The notes beneath the pieces are model-generated. The model saw only the letters and a list, made by a program, of their open reading frames with translations, was not told where the DNA came from and searched no databases. From a virus, in IMG/VR virus record IMGVR_UViG_3300036900_000048, positions 1 through 43,383 of that record: a stretch of DNA of 43,383 nt. One strand, 5' to 3'. The translations under genes and the position numbers were made by a program. Positions 26,801 to 37,060 of the stretch are shown here, in pieces. How positions within the stretch are numbered: position 1 is the stretch's first letter; each line of letters starts with the position of its first letter.

Positions 26801-29800
26801 TCAGACGATCGTCGTCCAGGTATTACCTCCGTCCTTGGTCGCGCGCAGGTTCGTGCCGTTGAAGGCGATGTAGACGCCTGTGTTCGCGCCGGTCGGCGCG
26901 TGGAAGCAGATTGCTTGATTTGTTGCCAGCCGGATCGCCGCGGTGTTGCTGTGGCCGGACGTGCCTTCTGCGGTGAAGGTGGCTGCGCTGGTGTCCAGCC
27001 CCAGATCGAAATAGTCCGCAACCCGCACTGCCACTGCCGGCGCTACTGTCGTGCCGGAGCCGCCGTGGATGTTCAGCCCGTAGCCGCCAGTTCCGTAGTT
27101 GGCCGGCGTGCCGGTCGAATCGACGCCGACGATGCTGTTGGTGTTGAACAGTATGCCCGTCCAATTCTTCGACCCGGCAATCGACCCGGCGAACACCATG
27201 CCGAAGGTTGCATGGAATTGCGATGCTGCACCGGGATAGTCGGGGACCATCCACGGGCCGCTGACGACCCGGGCGCCGCCGGTCGTGTCCTGTCGCCCGA
27301 AGTCCAGCCACGCATTGCCGTAGTTGATTTCGCCTGCGCGAACGATGCCCGTAGTGAACTGATGCGTTACGCCGGCCGGATCGGGTGAAGCGCTATAAGC
27401 GATGTCAGGTCCGTACGAACAAATCCACACAGAGTCCGCCGTACCACCGTTGACCCGCTTGGATCGCGTGATGGGGTTAAGCGCGATGCTGAACCCTGCG
27501 GTGATCGACTGGTTCAACGTCAGGTCGTGGCGTACCGATGTCTTGCCGTTGGCGCCGGCCGAGCAGGTCTGCTGGGTAGACATCGCCCCAAGGCCGGCGT
27601 CGCCCAGTCCGACAAAATCATTGTTGTAGGCGTCGGTGATCGTGATGTCGAGCGCGTTGGCATCCTGGATCATGCCGCCCGTTTCGTTGTACAGCGGGCA
27701 TAGCCATGCCGTCGCAACGCTGCTGCTGAGCGTGGCGAATGTGCGCGTGAACTTGTTGGGGGCGCCGGTGAAGATATTGGCACCGTAGAACGTCTGCAGC
27801 CCGCTGGTGCTGTTCCACGAGTAGCTGCCGGTCGTCGGACTGAACGACCCGCCGCTGCCCGGTGGCGTCGTCCAGTTGCCGGCGCCGTTCAAGTACACCG
27901 CTGCACTACCCGGATAGCCTTGCAGCTTGCTCGGCTGGATGCCGCTGGCCAACTGCGTATTGCCGATGCTGCCGGCGATGACGGCTGGCGTTGCTGACGT
28001 TCCCGCCACGACGTTCATGGCGATCGTGCTGCTGTCGATCAGATACGTCGGGTCGATGACGGCGCTGCGTGCCTGCGCATCGGTGTACGTGCCACCCGTG
28101 CTGGACGTGTCCACGCTGCCAATCCAGCCGCTGACGCCTTGGCGCCGCGCAAAGCGAATGATGTTCGTTCCCGCCGTACTCAAGGTGGGCGCACTGCCGC
28201 CGCCGACCCACGTGATCGAGCCGCTGGACGCCGCCCAAGTGATCGTATTCGCTCCGGGGGCGACTATCTCGACTACCATCTCGCCGGCATAGCGGTAGCT
28301 GCTGTTGGACGGTACAGGCGTCGTGTCCGTGATCGTCACCGTACAGTTCGTCGCCATGCCGGTGATGCGATGGTAAGCGCTGGTGTTGACGTCAATCGTC
28401 AGCGTCGACCCCGGCGCGTTGTGTGTGGACGCATTGGCCCATATGCCTGCCGCGGAACGATAGCCCGTCGTCGAGCGCGCCCATCCTTGGATGGCGGCAC
28501 CCTCTGTCGGCCACGTCGATCCGTGGCTCGGGATCGTATCAATCGGCGCCACCCCGGATACTCCCGCGCGCAGGGGCATCTGCACTTCGTAGGACATGGT
28601 GTAGTCCTGCGCGCCGACCCCGGTGTAGAACTGGCGCAGCACCGTATTGCCACCGCTACCGGCCTGTGCTTCCAGGAACGTCCCGCTGCCGCCGAATGCG
28701 AAGGTCGTGGCGCCATCGGCAGGAGCCTTGATGGAGGTCCCGAACGTATTGTCTCCACGCAGGAACTGTCCGACATTGCCACCGCCGGGGACTCCGCTGA
28801 CTGGCGCGAACATCTTGAAGTGCCCGCTGCCGCTGTCGTAGCCGAACAGATATGTATCAGTCAGGCTGTTCGTGACATTGAGCAGGGCCGGGGTCAGGGA
28901 CGCGGCAGTGATATTGGATGGGCCGATAAATGACCATCCAAGCGTGCCGCCAGTTCCGGCAAGCATCGCTTGATGGTCTGCGCCGGGCTGGATAAGGGTG
29001 CTATCAACTCCGGTGCTATCGGCAAAACCAATCAGACCTCGCGTAGAAGCCTCGTCACCGGAAAACGAAGCGGCGCTCAGCGAGCCGTGGTTGACGTAGG
29101 CGCCGATCACGCCATGCCCGGCAGATACGGAGTCAATGAAGATAGCAACCTCATTGAATCCACCCAGACTGGTGAATGTCGTTTTGGAGCCGAAGAATTG
29201 CAGCAGTGACGCCGTGGATGGCGTGACGATCGTATCTTCGATCTGGATCGTGTTGGTGCCCGGAACGGCACCCAGTTGCACGGCAGCACCACTGGCCATC
29301 GTGTTGCCAGCCGTACCAGTAATGATCGACACCGTGCTGACCGTCAGATTCAGTGAGGCGATCACCGTCACGATGCCGACCATTGTGTGCGTGCCATCAC
29401 TGATCAGCAGGTAGTTGCCGACATTGATGCCCGTAACTGACGTGACCGGCACCGTCTGCGTGAAACCAACCGCAGCGATGGTGAACGTGCCGGTCGTCGT
29501 CGTATTGACGCCACCACCGCCGCCAGCGGGGATCGCCCACTGCCCCAGTCCGTTGACAAACGTATTGGCCGCTGCTGCGCCCGTGGCCAGTCGCGCCGGA
29601 TCGAATGTGCCGGTCGTAATCAGGCTCGCATCAGCCGCGCCGGTGTACAGCGTCGAATTCGTCGTGCCGGTGACGTCCAGATCGCCGGTGAAGGCGACAT
29701 TGCCGGTGTTATCGAACGTGGCGAAGATCGAGCCGCCATACGCCTGCGCACCGATCGCACCAATGTTGGGGTCGTACACCCACTGCATCGCCCACGCATT

Positions 29801-30382
29801 CGTATCGCCGTCGATGCCGTAGCGGAATGCACCCTGCGAGGTCGCACCGGAGTTGACCTTGATCGCCGCCGCGCCGTTGTTCGCTCCGATGATGATGCTT
29901 TGCGTATCGACCGGCACCGTGACGGCGCCCAGGCTACCGATCAGCGTGTTCGACAGACTACCGTCGCCGCGGACGAAGGTCGACGTGTCGCCGCCAGGAT
30001 CGAGCGGCTGCGTGGCGACGTCCTGGATCGCCATCGTCAGTTTGTCGAGCGCGTTTTCCATACGATAGAAGTTCGCCGGATACGCATCGTTCGCCTGCCA
30101 CGTGGTTTCCTGCGTCAGCGGCACGGAACGGCGGATCGTGATGATGCTGCCGGAAGCAACGGGGAGCGTGGCCAGCACGCTGCCGTTCGTCGCCGGACTG
30201 TTGTCGTCCGGGTTGACCGTGTAGTCCGAATCCAGCACCCATGTCGTTGTGACGGACGTAGCCACGACCGTTACCGTGACAACGAGGTCAGTGTCCTTTT
30301 GGTACTCGAACGGGATGCCGAATGTCGTCGTGACGTCGTTGCCGGCATACGAAACTGTAGAATCAGTTGTTGAGACGGTCAT
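26801..30382 (-). CDS. Large tail fibre/tailspike protein with virion-anchor N-terminus
   Basis: This is a 1193-residue protein. Its first 130 residues (YAGNDVTTTFGIPFEYQKDT, VLDSDYTVNPDDN, TIRRSVPLTQETTWQANDAY, NFYRMENALDKLTMAIQD) form the N-terminal adaptor of T7-type tail fibres that ties them to the tail. The rest is Gly/Ser/Thr/Ala-rich shaft and beta structure with no catalytic motif that I can spot. Two fibre genes in tandem suggest a branched receptor-binding apparatus. GGAGG precedes the ATG, which overlaps the upstream stop (ATGA). Confidence 0.85.
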   Translation of the reverse strand: MTVSTTDSTVSYAGNDVTTTFGIPFEYQKDTDLVVTVTVVATSVTTTWVLDSDYTVNPDDNSPATNGSVLATLPVASGSIITIRRSVPLTQETTWQANDAYPANFYRMENALDKLTMAIQDVATQPLDPGGDTSTFVRGDGSLSNTLIGSLGAVTVPVDTQSIIIGANNGAAAIKVNSGATSQGAFRYGIDGDTNAWAMQWVYDPNIGAIGAQAYGGSIFATFDNTGNVAFTGDLDVTGTTNSTLYTGAADASLITTGTFDPARLATGAAAANTFVNGLGQWAIPAGGGGGVNTTTTGTFTIAAVGFTQTVPVTSVTGINVGNYLLISDGTHTMVGIVTVIASLNLTVSTVSIITGTAGNTMASGAAVQLGAVPGTNTIQIEDTIVTPSTASLLQFFGSKTTFTSLGGFNEVAIFIDSVSAGHGVIGAYVNHGSLSAASFSGDEASTRGLIGFADSTGVDSTLIQPGADHQAMLAGTGGTLGWSFIGPSNITAASLTPALLNVTNSLTDTYLFGYDSGSGHFKMFAPVSGVPGGGNVGQFLRGDNTFGTSIKAPADGATTFAFGGSGTFLEAQAGSGGNTVLRQFYTGVGAQDYTMSYEVQMPLRAGVSGVAPIDTIPSHGSTWPTEGAAIQGWARSTTGYRSAAGIWANASTHNAPGSTLTIDVNTSAYHRITGMATNCTVTITDTTPVPSNSSYRYAGEMVVEIVAPGANTITWAASSGSITWVGGGSAPTLSTAGTNIIRFARRQGVSGWIGSVDTSSTGGTYTDAQARSAVIDPTYLIDSSTIAMNVVAGTSATPAVIAGSIGNTQLASGIQPSKLQGYPGSAAVYLNGAGNWTTPPGSGGSFSPTTGSYSWNSTSGLQTFYGANIFTGAPNKFTRTFATLSSSVATAWLCPLYNETGGMIQDANALDITITDAYNNDFVGLGDAGLGAMSTQQTCSAGANGKTSVRHDLTLNQSITAGFSIALNPITRSKRVNGGTADSVWICSYGPDIAYSASPDPAGVTHQFTTGIVRAGEINYGNAWLDFGRQDTTGGARVVSGPWMVPDYPGAASQFHATFGMVFAGSIAGSKNWTGILFNTNSIVGVDSTGTPANYGTGGYGLNIHGGSGTTVAPAVAVRVADYFDLGLDTSAATFTAEGTSGHSNTAAIRLATNQAICFHAPTGANTGVYIAFNGTNLRATKDGGNTWTTIV

Positions 30383-32916
30383 TTCTGGCCTCCGACTAAA
30401 GCGTACGGGTCAGGCGCATTCGGCGCCGTAATGCCACGGGATGATAACAGTTGCGTGGGCGATGCCGCGGTCGACGGCGCCCAGTACGGGGCCGACCCGT
30501 AATCCTTCTGCGTACGCGCGCGCATACGGTTGGCATAGCCGGGGCTGTAGTAGTCCTGCAGCCGCTGGAACACCAGATGCCGGAATGCCGCCTGCGTCCA
30601 CCATAGGTTGGCGAACGGCGTATTGGCTTCGATCAGGTGGACGACGTTTCCACCCAGGTTGATCTTGGCATCCGGCTTGGTGCTGCGGCTGAGCGTGGCC
30701 TGGTACAACTCGTAGGCGCTCGACAGCGTGTCGGCGACTGGCCCCATCTGGTCGGTCAGGTTCTGCTTGTACGGCATGACCAGCGGATTGATGAGCAGGT
30801 CGCCGACCAGTCCCGTGACGCCGCTCTGAACGAATGCGCGGCCCCAGAACTTCGGGCTGGTGGCATCCTGCAGATTGTTGCCCGACGCCAGTGACTTCAA
30901 CTGCTGGCTGATCGCGCCCATGATGAGGCCCGTCGCGGTCAGTTCGGCGATGTACAGCGCCTTGCCGCCGGGACTGGGCTGCGCAATCAGCCGCTGCCAG
31001 TGGTTGGACATCATGGCAATGGCGAACGACTTGAACTGCAGCGGCGTTCGCGCCAGTTCGCCGCCGACCGTGCCGCGCAGGTTGCGCAACTGGTACTCGA
31101 CGGTGCCACGCGCCTTGAGGGTCGGCATCGGAACGATCGTGTCAATCTCGCGCGCCGTCGCGCCCACCAGCGCCTGCATCGCATCGCGGCGCACGTTCTC
31201 ACTGCGGTTGGTCAGCCGGCCGATATCGTTGGGCGTGAGCATCTTGTTTTTGCCGACTTTCAGCGCCGCCTCGCGCCAAACCTCCCACGTCTTGGCGCTG
31301 ATGCCGGCCTCGCGGATGCGCGCCATGCCGGCGTGATCTTTCGGCGCACTGTCGATCGTGTCGAACTGCCGCGCCAGTTCGCCGTAGCGATGGAACGCCA
31401 CCGCGCCACCCGTCTCGCGGCGCAGCGCGTCGATGAAGTTCAGGCCGGTCAGCCGGAATACGAGGTTGGCAAAATTGCCCGAGATGCCGTGGCCGAACAC
31501 GTCTTCGCCGTAGCGCGACATACCATGCGTGATCGCATCGACCGCGATGCCATTTTCGCGCATCTCGCGGCGCAGCGCCGGCGATGCCAGCATTTTCAGC
31601 TCCTGCCCGAACCAGTGCAGGATCGGGAACGGCACGCCCATCGAGCGCGCCATCGCCACGCCGTTGACATCATCGGTGATCGCCGACAGTGCCGCCTTGC
31701 CCAGCCGCAGCCCGGCCAGCGTGCTGCGAATCTGCTGAAAGCGATGTGCGACACGCGGATTTCCCATCGGCCCCATCTTGCCGGACGCCAAGTTGAAATT
31801 GATCTCGGCCTTGTCGCGGCCCTTCTGCACCTTGTCCTTGTCCAGCCCGCGAATCGTCGTGTCGCGTTTCTGCGCGTCGTCGAGCAGCGCCTTCAACCCG
31901 GCTTCGGCGTTGGGACCGAACACCTTGAGCGCCGAGATGGTGTTGGCCATGCGATCGATGTGCGCATTCATCTGCTCCAGCAACGATTTCTCGCCGTACA
32001 GCGCCTGGTACTCGCGGTAGGCTTGCCCATCCTTGAAATGCAGGATGCGCGGGTCCTGTCCGCGATTTTTGATTGCGCCGCTGCCGTGTTCGTTGCCGTC
32101 GAGCGACGAGGCGCCGTCGGTCGTGATCGAATCGTAGGACTTGACCAGCACGTCGCGCCGAATTTCGGCATCCGACATCTGCGTGCCGTCTTCGTGGACG
32201 TACTGCGTCTTATCCAGTCGCGGTAGGACAAAATCAATCCAGTCACCAACCTTCGCCTTGGCCACCTTCCACATCGAATGGCTCTGCGGCACATAGTGCG
32301 CGCGCAGCTTGCCGATGTCCGCGCCCAGTTCGTTGGCCTGCTTGCGCAACGGCTCGGCGATGTCGTCGGTCCACGTCTTGACGATGTACCGCGCCTTGGC
32401 GTTGCCGGTGTCCTTGCCGTAGAACTCGTCCCACACGTCGCGGATCATCGCCTTGTCGGCGAAAAATCCCAAGTACTTCGACGTGATGCCGGCGAACTTC
32501 TCCATATTGCTCTTGGCCGTGCGCAATACGCCCTCACGCACCGACGACATCGTTTGGAACCCGGCCTTGTTGTCCAGGTAGTCCACGACCATGCGCTGGA
32601 TCGCCTCGACCCGGCCCATGCCCTTGAGCGCCATCGCGTCGATGAACGTGGTGTTCGTGTCGTGCGCGATGATCTGGCGCGCGACGTTCGCCGCCGCCTT
32701 GGCCTTCTCAGCCATCAGCATCTTGGCCGCCGCCTCGCCGGCTTCCGCCGCGCGCTCGCCGGGGCTTAGGTTGCGCCAGCGGTCGGCGTCGGCGCGGGCC
32801 AGTTGCTTGCCGGCCTCGCGCACGCGCTTTTCAATGCCGTTGAAGTCGGCTTGCGTCAGCGTCTTGCCGACCTTCGCGGCTGCTTCGGTGACGGAACGAA
32901 TACAGTCCTCACGCAT
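30379..32916 (-). CDS. Large internal virion/ejection protein
   Basis: The 845-residue protein starts at the ATG that overlaps the previous stop (TGATG) and has GGAGAGG upstream. It is largely helical (IRSVTEAAAKVGKTLTQAD, AAEAGEAAAKMLMAEKAKAA), with hydrophobic helices near the end (LYIAELTATGLIMGAISQQL and FVQSGVTGLVGDLLINPLVM). Its length and place between the other internal virion genes and the fibres fit an ejection protein that leaves with DNA and helps cross the envelope. Recognised by position and composition. Confidence 0.75.
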   Translation of the reverse strand: MREDCIRSVTEAAAKVGKTLTQADFNGIEKRVREAGKQLARADADRWRNLSPGERAAEAGEAAAKMLMAEKAKAAANVARQIIAHDTNTTFIDAMALKGMGRVEAIQRMVVDYLDNKAGFQTMSSVREGVLRTAKSNMEKFAGITSKYLGFFADKAMIRDVWDEFYGKDTGNAKARYIVKTWTDDIAEPLRKQANELGADIGKLRAHYVPQSHSMWKVAKAKVGDWIDFVLPRLDKTQYVHEDGTQMSDAEIRRDVLVKSYDSITTDGASSLDGNEHGSGAIKNRGQDPRILHFKDGQAYREYQALYGEKSLLEQMNAHIDRMANTISALKVFGPNAEAGLKALLDDAQKRDTTIRGLDKDKVQKGRDKAEINFNLASGKMGPMGNPRVAHRFQQIRSTLAGLRLGKAALSAITDDVNGVAMARSMGVPFPILHWFGQELKMLASPALRREMRENGIAVDAITHGMSRYGEDVFGHGISGNFANLVFRLTGLNFIDALRRETGGAVAFHRYGELARQFDTIDSAPKDHAGMARIREAGISAKTWEVWREAALKVGKNKMLTPNDIGRLTNRSENVRRDAMQALVGATAREIDTIVPMPTLKARGTVEYQLRNLRGTVGGELARTPLQFKSFAIAMMSNHWQRLIAQPSPGGKALYIAELTATGLIMGAISQQLKSLASGNNLQDATSPKFWGRAFVQSGVTGLVGDLLINPLVMPYKQNLTDQMGPVADTLSSAYELYQATLSRSTKPDAKINLGGNVVHLIEANTPFANLWWTQAAFRHLVFQRLQDYYSPGYANRMRARTQKDYGSAPYWAPSTAASPTQLLSSRGITAPNAPDPYALVGGQK

Positions 32917-34430
32917 CAGCCTCTCCACCCACACGCCGCGGCGATGCGGTGCAATTCCTCGCCGATACCGGACGACTGCCGGATGTCGTCGATGACGGCG
33001 CGCAACTGCTCGCTGAACGTGCCGTTGGGCTTGTCGCGCAATACCGTTTCCGCGTGCGCGAGGATTTCCCGGTCGCTAGGATCGATTGCTGCCAGCGGGT
33101 CGGTTTCGGCTTTGGCCGGCTTTGGCTTAATGGATTGCGCGGGTTCGATCGCGGCCAATTCCGGCTGATGGAAATAAGTAACACGCTCAGGCGCTTGACC
33201 ACGGCCAAAATCTACTCTTAGCGAAGCATCATATGGTTGATTACCTTGCTTCCCAGAGGGGCGATGTTCTACCACTATCCCACTTTTCCTAACTATCCCC
33301 TCTCCAGGTTGCAGATAAGTGATTCTAGAACCGACAGGAAACTGCTGATGCAACAATTCCAGTTCAGGTGCAACCAACGGCGCCACAGGCGCTTCTACGC
33401 GCTCCGCGCCGATCTCGCCTGCCGCATCCTGCACCGCCGTCGCGCTCGCCTCTCTGGCAGCGTCCTGCGCGGGATTTGGCACCGTGCGCACGTCGGCGCT
33501 CGGCGCCGGTGTCTCGTCGCCGCGGATCAGCGCAGCCTTGGCCGCCTCGACGCTATCGATCGCCCCTTGGCGACTGGCGCCATCGACTGGCACACCGGGC
33601 GCCGAATGCTCGGCATTGACCGAATCGCGCACGACGCGCGCGGCGTCCTGCACATCGGGAGCAAAAATGTGATGCACTGCACCAAACCCGGCGCCGAGTA
33701 CGGCGTCCGACAGCATCGCCATGCCGTCCAGGGCGACGTATGCCTTGGCCTGTTCGGGATAACCCGCTTGGTCTAGTACTTTCGACATCATCCCGCGGTT
33801 GACGACGCCCAGCGTTTCCTGCGCGGCGGCGCCGGACGCAATGCGCATCGCCAGCGTTTCGCCAAGTCCGCCCGGCAGTAGCGCGCCGGCGCCGGCGAAC
33901 AGCGCCGTTCCGGCAGCGAGCGCGCGGCGCGTGTTCTTGTCAATCTCCGGATGCTCGACTCGCATCTCCTGATTCAGCGCATAACCCTCGCCCGCGCCGA
34001 CCGCAACGGCACCACCCAGCGGGTTGCCGCCGGTCGCCATCGTTCCCAGCGCCATCTGCGTCAGCGGCGAGGTCACGCTGTGGATCAGGTTCGCCGCGCC
34101 GCCGGTCAGGCGCGGATTGGTCTTGAACGCATCGATGACGCGCTGCTGCTCCGTCGCCTGATGCAAGGCCAACTCCTCCGGATCAACCTGCACGACGTCC
34201 GGCGGCGTGAAGAAGTCCGGATTCGGTGACATCGTGGACAGCAGGTCCGCACTGCCGGCGCCACTGACCTGTGCGGCTTTCAGCGCGCCCTCGCCGATCG
34301 CCGAACTAAACGGCGACTGGCTCCACAGACCCGTGAAAATGCCCGGTTGCGGTGGCGGCGACGTACCGAACTCGCCGACGCCCGGCGCCTGCGCCATATC
34401 CAAATCACGCGGGAATAGGCCCAGCGGCAT
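32916..34430 (-). CDS. Internal virion protein with inserted AT-rich segment
   Basis: The 504-residue product has glycine-rich, membrane-prone helices (MALGTMATGGNPLGGAVAV, ALAAGTALFAGAGALLPGG), a low-complexity Ala/Glu-rich region (about 285-350), and a beta segment at about 360-420. That segment (QFPVGSRITYLQPGEGIVRK, GIVVEHRPSGKQGNQPYDAS) is encoded by a distinctly AT-richer stretch (about 33170-33370). The C-terminus is helical (ILAHAETVLRDKPN). It is probably an ejected internal protein. The unusual base composition suggests the beta segment was acquired separately. Confidence 0.7.
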   Translation of the reverse strand: MPLGLFPRDLDMAQAPGVGEFGTSPPPQPGIFTGLWSQSPFSSAIGEGALKAAQVSGAGSADLLSTMSPNPDFFTPPDVVQVDPEELALHQATEQQRVIDAFKTNPRLTGGAANLIHSVTSPLTQMALGTMATGGNPLGGAVAVGAGEGYALNQEMRVEHPEIDKNTRRALAAGTALFAGAGALLPGGLGETLAMRIASGAAAQETLGVVNRGMMSKVLDQAGYPEQAKAYVALDGMAMLSDAVLGAGFGAVHHIFAPDVQDAARVVRDSVNAEHSAPGVPVDGASRQGAIDSVEAAKAALIRGDETPAPSADVRTVPNPAQDAAREASATAVQDAAGEIGAERVEAPVAPLVAPELELLHQQFPVGSRITYLQPGEGIVRKSGIVVEHRPSGKQGNQPYDASLRVDFGRGQAPERVTYFHQPELAAIEPAQSIKPKPAKAETDPLAAIDPSDREILAHAETVLRDKPNGTFSEQLRAVIDDIRQSSGIGEELHRIAAACGWRG

Positions 34431-37060
34431 CAGGGCATCATCCGCATGGGATTGATCTTGCCGCGCTTGCTCAGCGGTGGCGGGAGCGTGATGCCCGTGT
34501 ACGACTGCAACGGCTGGTCCGTCAGATTCAGCACGACACGCTGGCCGCCGGCCATCAACGGAACGCCGGACCCGTCGTACGGCACGTAGACACCATCCTG
34601 CCCGGCCGACAGCAACGAGTACGCTTCTGCCGGATAGTCCTTGGCGTCCAGCCCGAACGCCTGCAGCGCCTGAGGCCAGTGCTCCGTGACGGCATTCTGG
34701 AACAAGCTTGCCGGAAACCCGGACGGGATCAGCACGTCACGCCCGGTCAGGTCTTGTGCCACCGGCGCCACGGCTTTCATCGCCGCTTGCCATGTCGTGT
34801 CGTCGACATTCTTCGCATCGCGCTTGCCGGGCGGCAGTGCGCCCACGTAGTAGGCGATCGCGGCATTCAAGTGCGCACGCGCATCGTCGTCGATACCGGT
34901 GAACGCCGCGCCGCGATTCTGGTCCCACGACACCGCGAATTGTTTTGTGTCCGGCAGCAACAGGTTCGGCGTCTTGCCTTCGGCGCCCTTTTCGTCCTTG
35001 CTGGGATTGAGCGCCCGGTCGCCGGCCAGGATGAACTGCGCGGCCTGCGGGTTGGAATCAGCCAGCATGCCGGCGATCGCTACCGACGGATGCGACGGCG
35101 CGATCTTCTGCAGCAATGTGGCGTATTTGGTCGTGTCGCCACCGGCCGCCGCGCGCATGATCGACAGCTTGTCCAGCACGGCTTTCGGCGGCAACTGCTC
35201 CAGCGTGGCGGTCAACTCAGCCGCGTCCTGCTTGGTCGTGGGTGTGTACGCCGTGCCGTAGTCACTGGCAACTTGCTGCGATTGCGCGTAACGCTTGCGC
35301 AACTGGCTAAACAGCGTGCTGTCATTCTGCCAGTCCACCTTGTCGGTCAGGTGCGCGCCGATGGTCTGGTCCGCCATCAGCGGATCGTCGCGGCGCTGCG
35401 TGTCGATCTTCTGCGCCGTCTCGACGAGCTTGTTGAACGCCACAGCCTTGTCCGCATAACCTTCGCCCGGCGACGGACGCTGGTTGAGCAACGTCGAGGC
35501 AATCTGCGCCGTTGGCATCGTGGCAAACGCTGCGCCTGTGTGCGCATAGCCCTGCAGGTCCTGCAGACGTGCGTACTGCTGCGCGCCGCGCACGGCGCCG
35601 TAGGTGTCGACGAGTTCCGGTAGGCTGGGCGGATTGGGCGCATCCTGCAGGTTCGTGTACGCCGCCGCGGTGTCCTGAATCCGACCCTCCATCGCCGCCT
35701 TCTGCTGGCTGTCGTCCCTGCGCGCCATCGACTCGGCATGCGTCAGGTACGCCATCTGCTGCGGAATCGGCGTGTTGTCGATCGCCTTGCGGGCGTTGTC
35801 GTCCAGAGGGGCCGCCGGTTCCTGTCCGGCTTCCGGCGCGTTGGCGTATGCGGCCGTGCGGTTCATCGCCTTGGCCATCTGCTGATTGAACGCCGCACGC
35901 AACTGCCCGGCCGTCATGCTGTCGGGTAATTTGTTCTGCGACATTCCGGCATCGGGCGGAATCTTTACCTTCGCAAAAATGTCGCGTACGGGCTGACTGT
36001 CCGGGGCATTGGCCAATGCGCCGGCAAAACCCAGTCCCCATTGCGTCGAGTAGATTTCACCCGGCGTAGGTTGCCGATGCAACGTGTCCTGCAAAGCGCG
36101 CGTGTTCTGCGCCACGTTCTTGACGCCAAACTTCGCCTGCGATGGCATGTCCAAACGATTTTCATCCGTGCCCCCAAGTGCGTTCCACGTGGAACCGATA
36201 ACTTGGAATAATCCCTTCGCATCCTTGTTTCCCGATTCGTTGCCGCGACTCGGATCGAACGTATCGTTCTCCATGCTGGCGACAGCCAAGGCAATACGCG
36301 GATCGACACCCTGAGCCTTAGCCTCGCTGCGAATCGCATCCTGCGGGCTAACCGTGCCCGGCACCGATAGTGGCTGCCGGCCGCGCAGCAGCGATGCCGC
36401 GCCCTGCGGGTCGTCGCGGATGTAGGCATTCCAGTAGGCGTCGGTCAACGTTTTCTTCGCGTGATCGAACAGTTTGTCCTTGACGTCCGGCGGCAGACTC
36501 AACGCCTTGATGCTCGCCAACTGCGTGGCCAGTTCCGGCCCGAGTCGACTACGGTCACCGCCGGGCGCTCCAATCAACTGCGCCGACGAGTTGACGGCAT
36601 CCTGCGTGCTCGATACGAGGTACTGTTTGCCAAGGTTGTATTCTTCGTGGACCGCCTGGTTGCCCATGACCGTGCGGTACGAGTTCAGGTGGACGTCGAG
36701 GTACTTCTTCGCCCGCGCCGTGGGTGCCTGCGCCATCAACGCCTGCGCATCCGTGTCGTATCCGCCCAAGTACTTCTTCGTCAGGCCGCTACCGCCGACC
36801 GGCGCATTGTCCTTGGCGTCCATCAGTTTCTGGTCTTGGTCAACCTTGAACTTGCTGGCTGCATTCGTCGACCATGCCAGCGCCTGGTTCTCATCCAGCC
36901 GTTCGGCGATCGAGCCAACATGCGCGAACGCATCGCCCAGCCCTTGGTCTGCCTGCGCGGCGTAGTCGCCCAGCCGGCCGCCCTGCGCGTTGGCGGACAG
37001 GTCCGGACCGGACGCCGCGGTCTGCCGCTCGGTGTACAGCGGAATCGGGATGCGGGCCAT
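34430..37060 (-). CDS. Internal virion protein with lytic transglycosylase domain
   Basis: The 876-residue protein has an SLT-type lytic transglycosylase domain at about 238-355. The catalytic Glu is Glu264 in AVASMENDTFDPSRGNESG, with GLFQVIGSTWNALGG and the Q-rich ALQDTLHRQPTPGEIYSTQW that follow. The rest is helical, with LAWSTNAASKFKVDQDQKLM at the start and many Ala/Asp helices. Such virion-borne muramidases open the peptidoglycan during DNA entry. It overlaps the next gene's stop by TGATG. Confidence 0.85.
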   Translation of the reverse strand: MARIPIPLYTERQTAASGPDLSANAQGGRLGDYAAQADQGLGDAFAHVGSIAERLDENQALAWSTNAASKFKVDQDQKLMDAKDNAPVGGSGLTKKYLGGYDTDAQALMAQAPTARAKKYLDVHLNSYRTVMGNQAVHEEYNLGKQYLVSSTQDAVNSSAQLIGAPGGDRSRLGPELATQLASIKALSLPPDVKDKLFDHAKKTLTDAYWNAYIRDDPQGAASLLRGRQPLSVPGTVSPQDAIRSEAKAQGVDPRIALAVASMENDTFDPSRGNESGNKDAKGLFQVIGSTWNALGGTDENRLDMPSQAKFGVKNVAQNTRALQDTLHRQPTPGEIYSTQWGLGFAGALANAPDSQPVRDIFAKVKIPPDAGMSQNKLPDSMTAGQLRAAFNQQMAKAMNRTAAYANAPEAGQEPAAPLDDNARKAIDNTPIPQQMAYLTHAESMARRDDSQQKAAMEGRIQDTAAAYTNLQDAPNPPSLPELVDTYGAVRGAQQYARLQDLQGYAHTGAAFATMPTAQIASTLLNQRPSPGEGYADKAVAFNKLVETAQKIDTQRRDDPLMADQTIGAHLTDKVDWQNDSTLFSQLRKRYAQSQQVASDYGTAYTPTTKQDAAELTATLEQLPPKAVLDKLSIMRAAAGGDTTKYATLLQKIAPSHPSVAIAGMLADSNPQAAQFILAGDRALNPSKDEKGAEGKTPNLLLPDTKQFAVSWDQNRGAAFTGIDDDARAHLNAAIAYYVGALPPGKRDAKNVDDTTWQAAMKAVAPVAQDLTGRDVLIPSGFPASLFQNAVTEHWPQALQAFGLDAKDYPAEAYSLLSAGQDGVYVPYDGSGVPLMAGGQRVVLNLTDQPLQSYTGITLPPPLSKRGKINPMRMMP

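Noticed and set aside
26066-27388. 440-residue plus-strand open frame opposite the fibre genes
   Set aside because: It is antisense to two confident fibre genes, is Arg/Gly-rich in the manner of GC-rich shadow frames, has no ribosome site and shows no domain.
25034-30382. Diversity-generating retroelement, as in BPP-1
   Set aside because: No reverse transcriptase gene is visible, no variable/template repeat pair was seen, and the fibre C-termini do not show the C-type lectin pattern.
31000-32226. 408-residue plus-strand open frame
   Set aside because: It is antisense to the internal virion protein, with the Arg/Leu/Val-rich composition of a shadow frame.
34352-35623. 423-residue plus-strand open frame
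   Set aside because: It is antisense to the transglycosylase protein, low in Lys, Arg-rich and without start signals.
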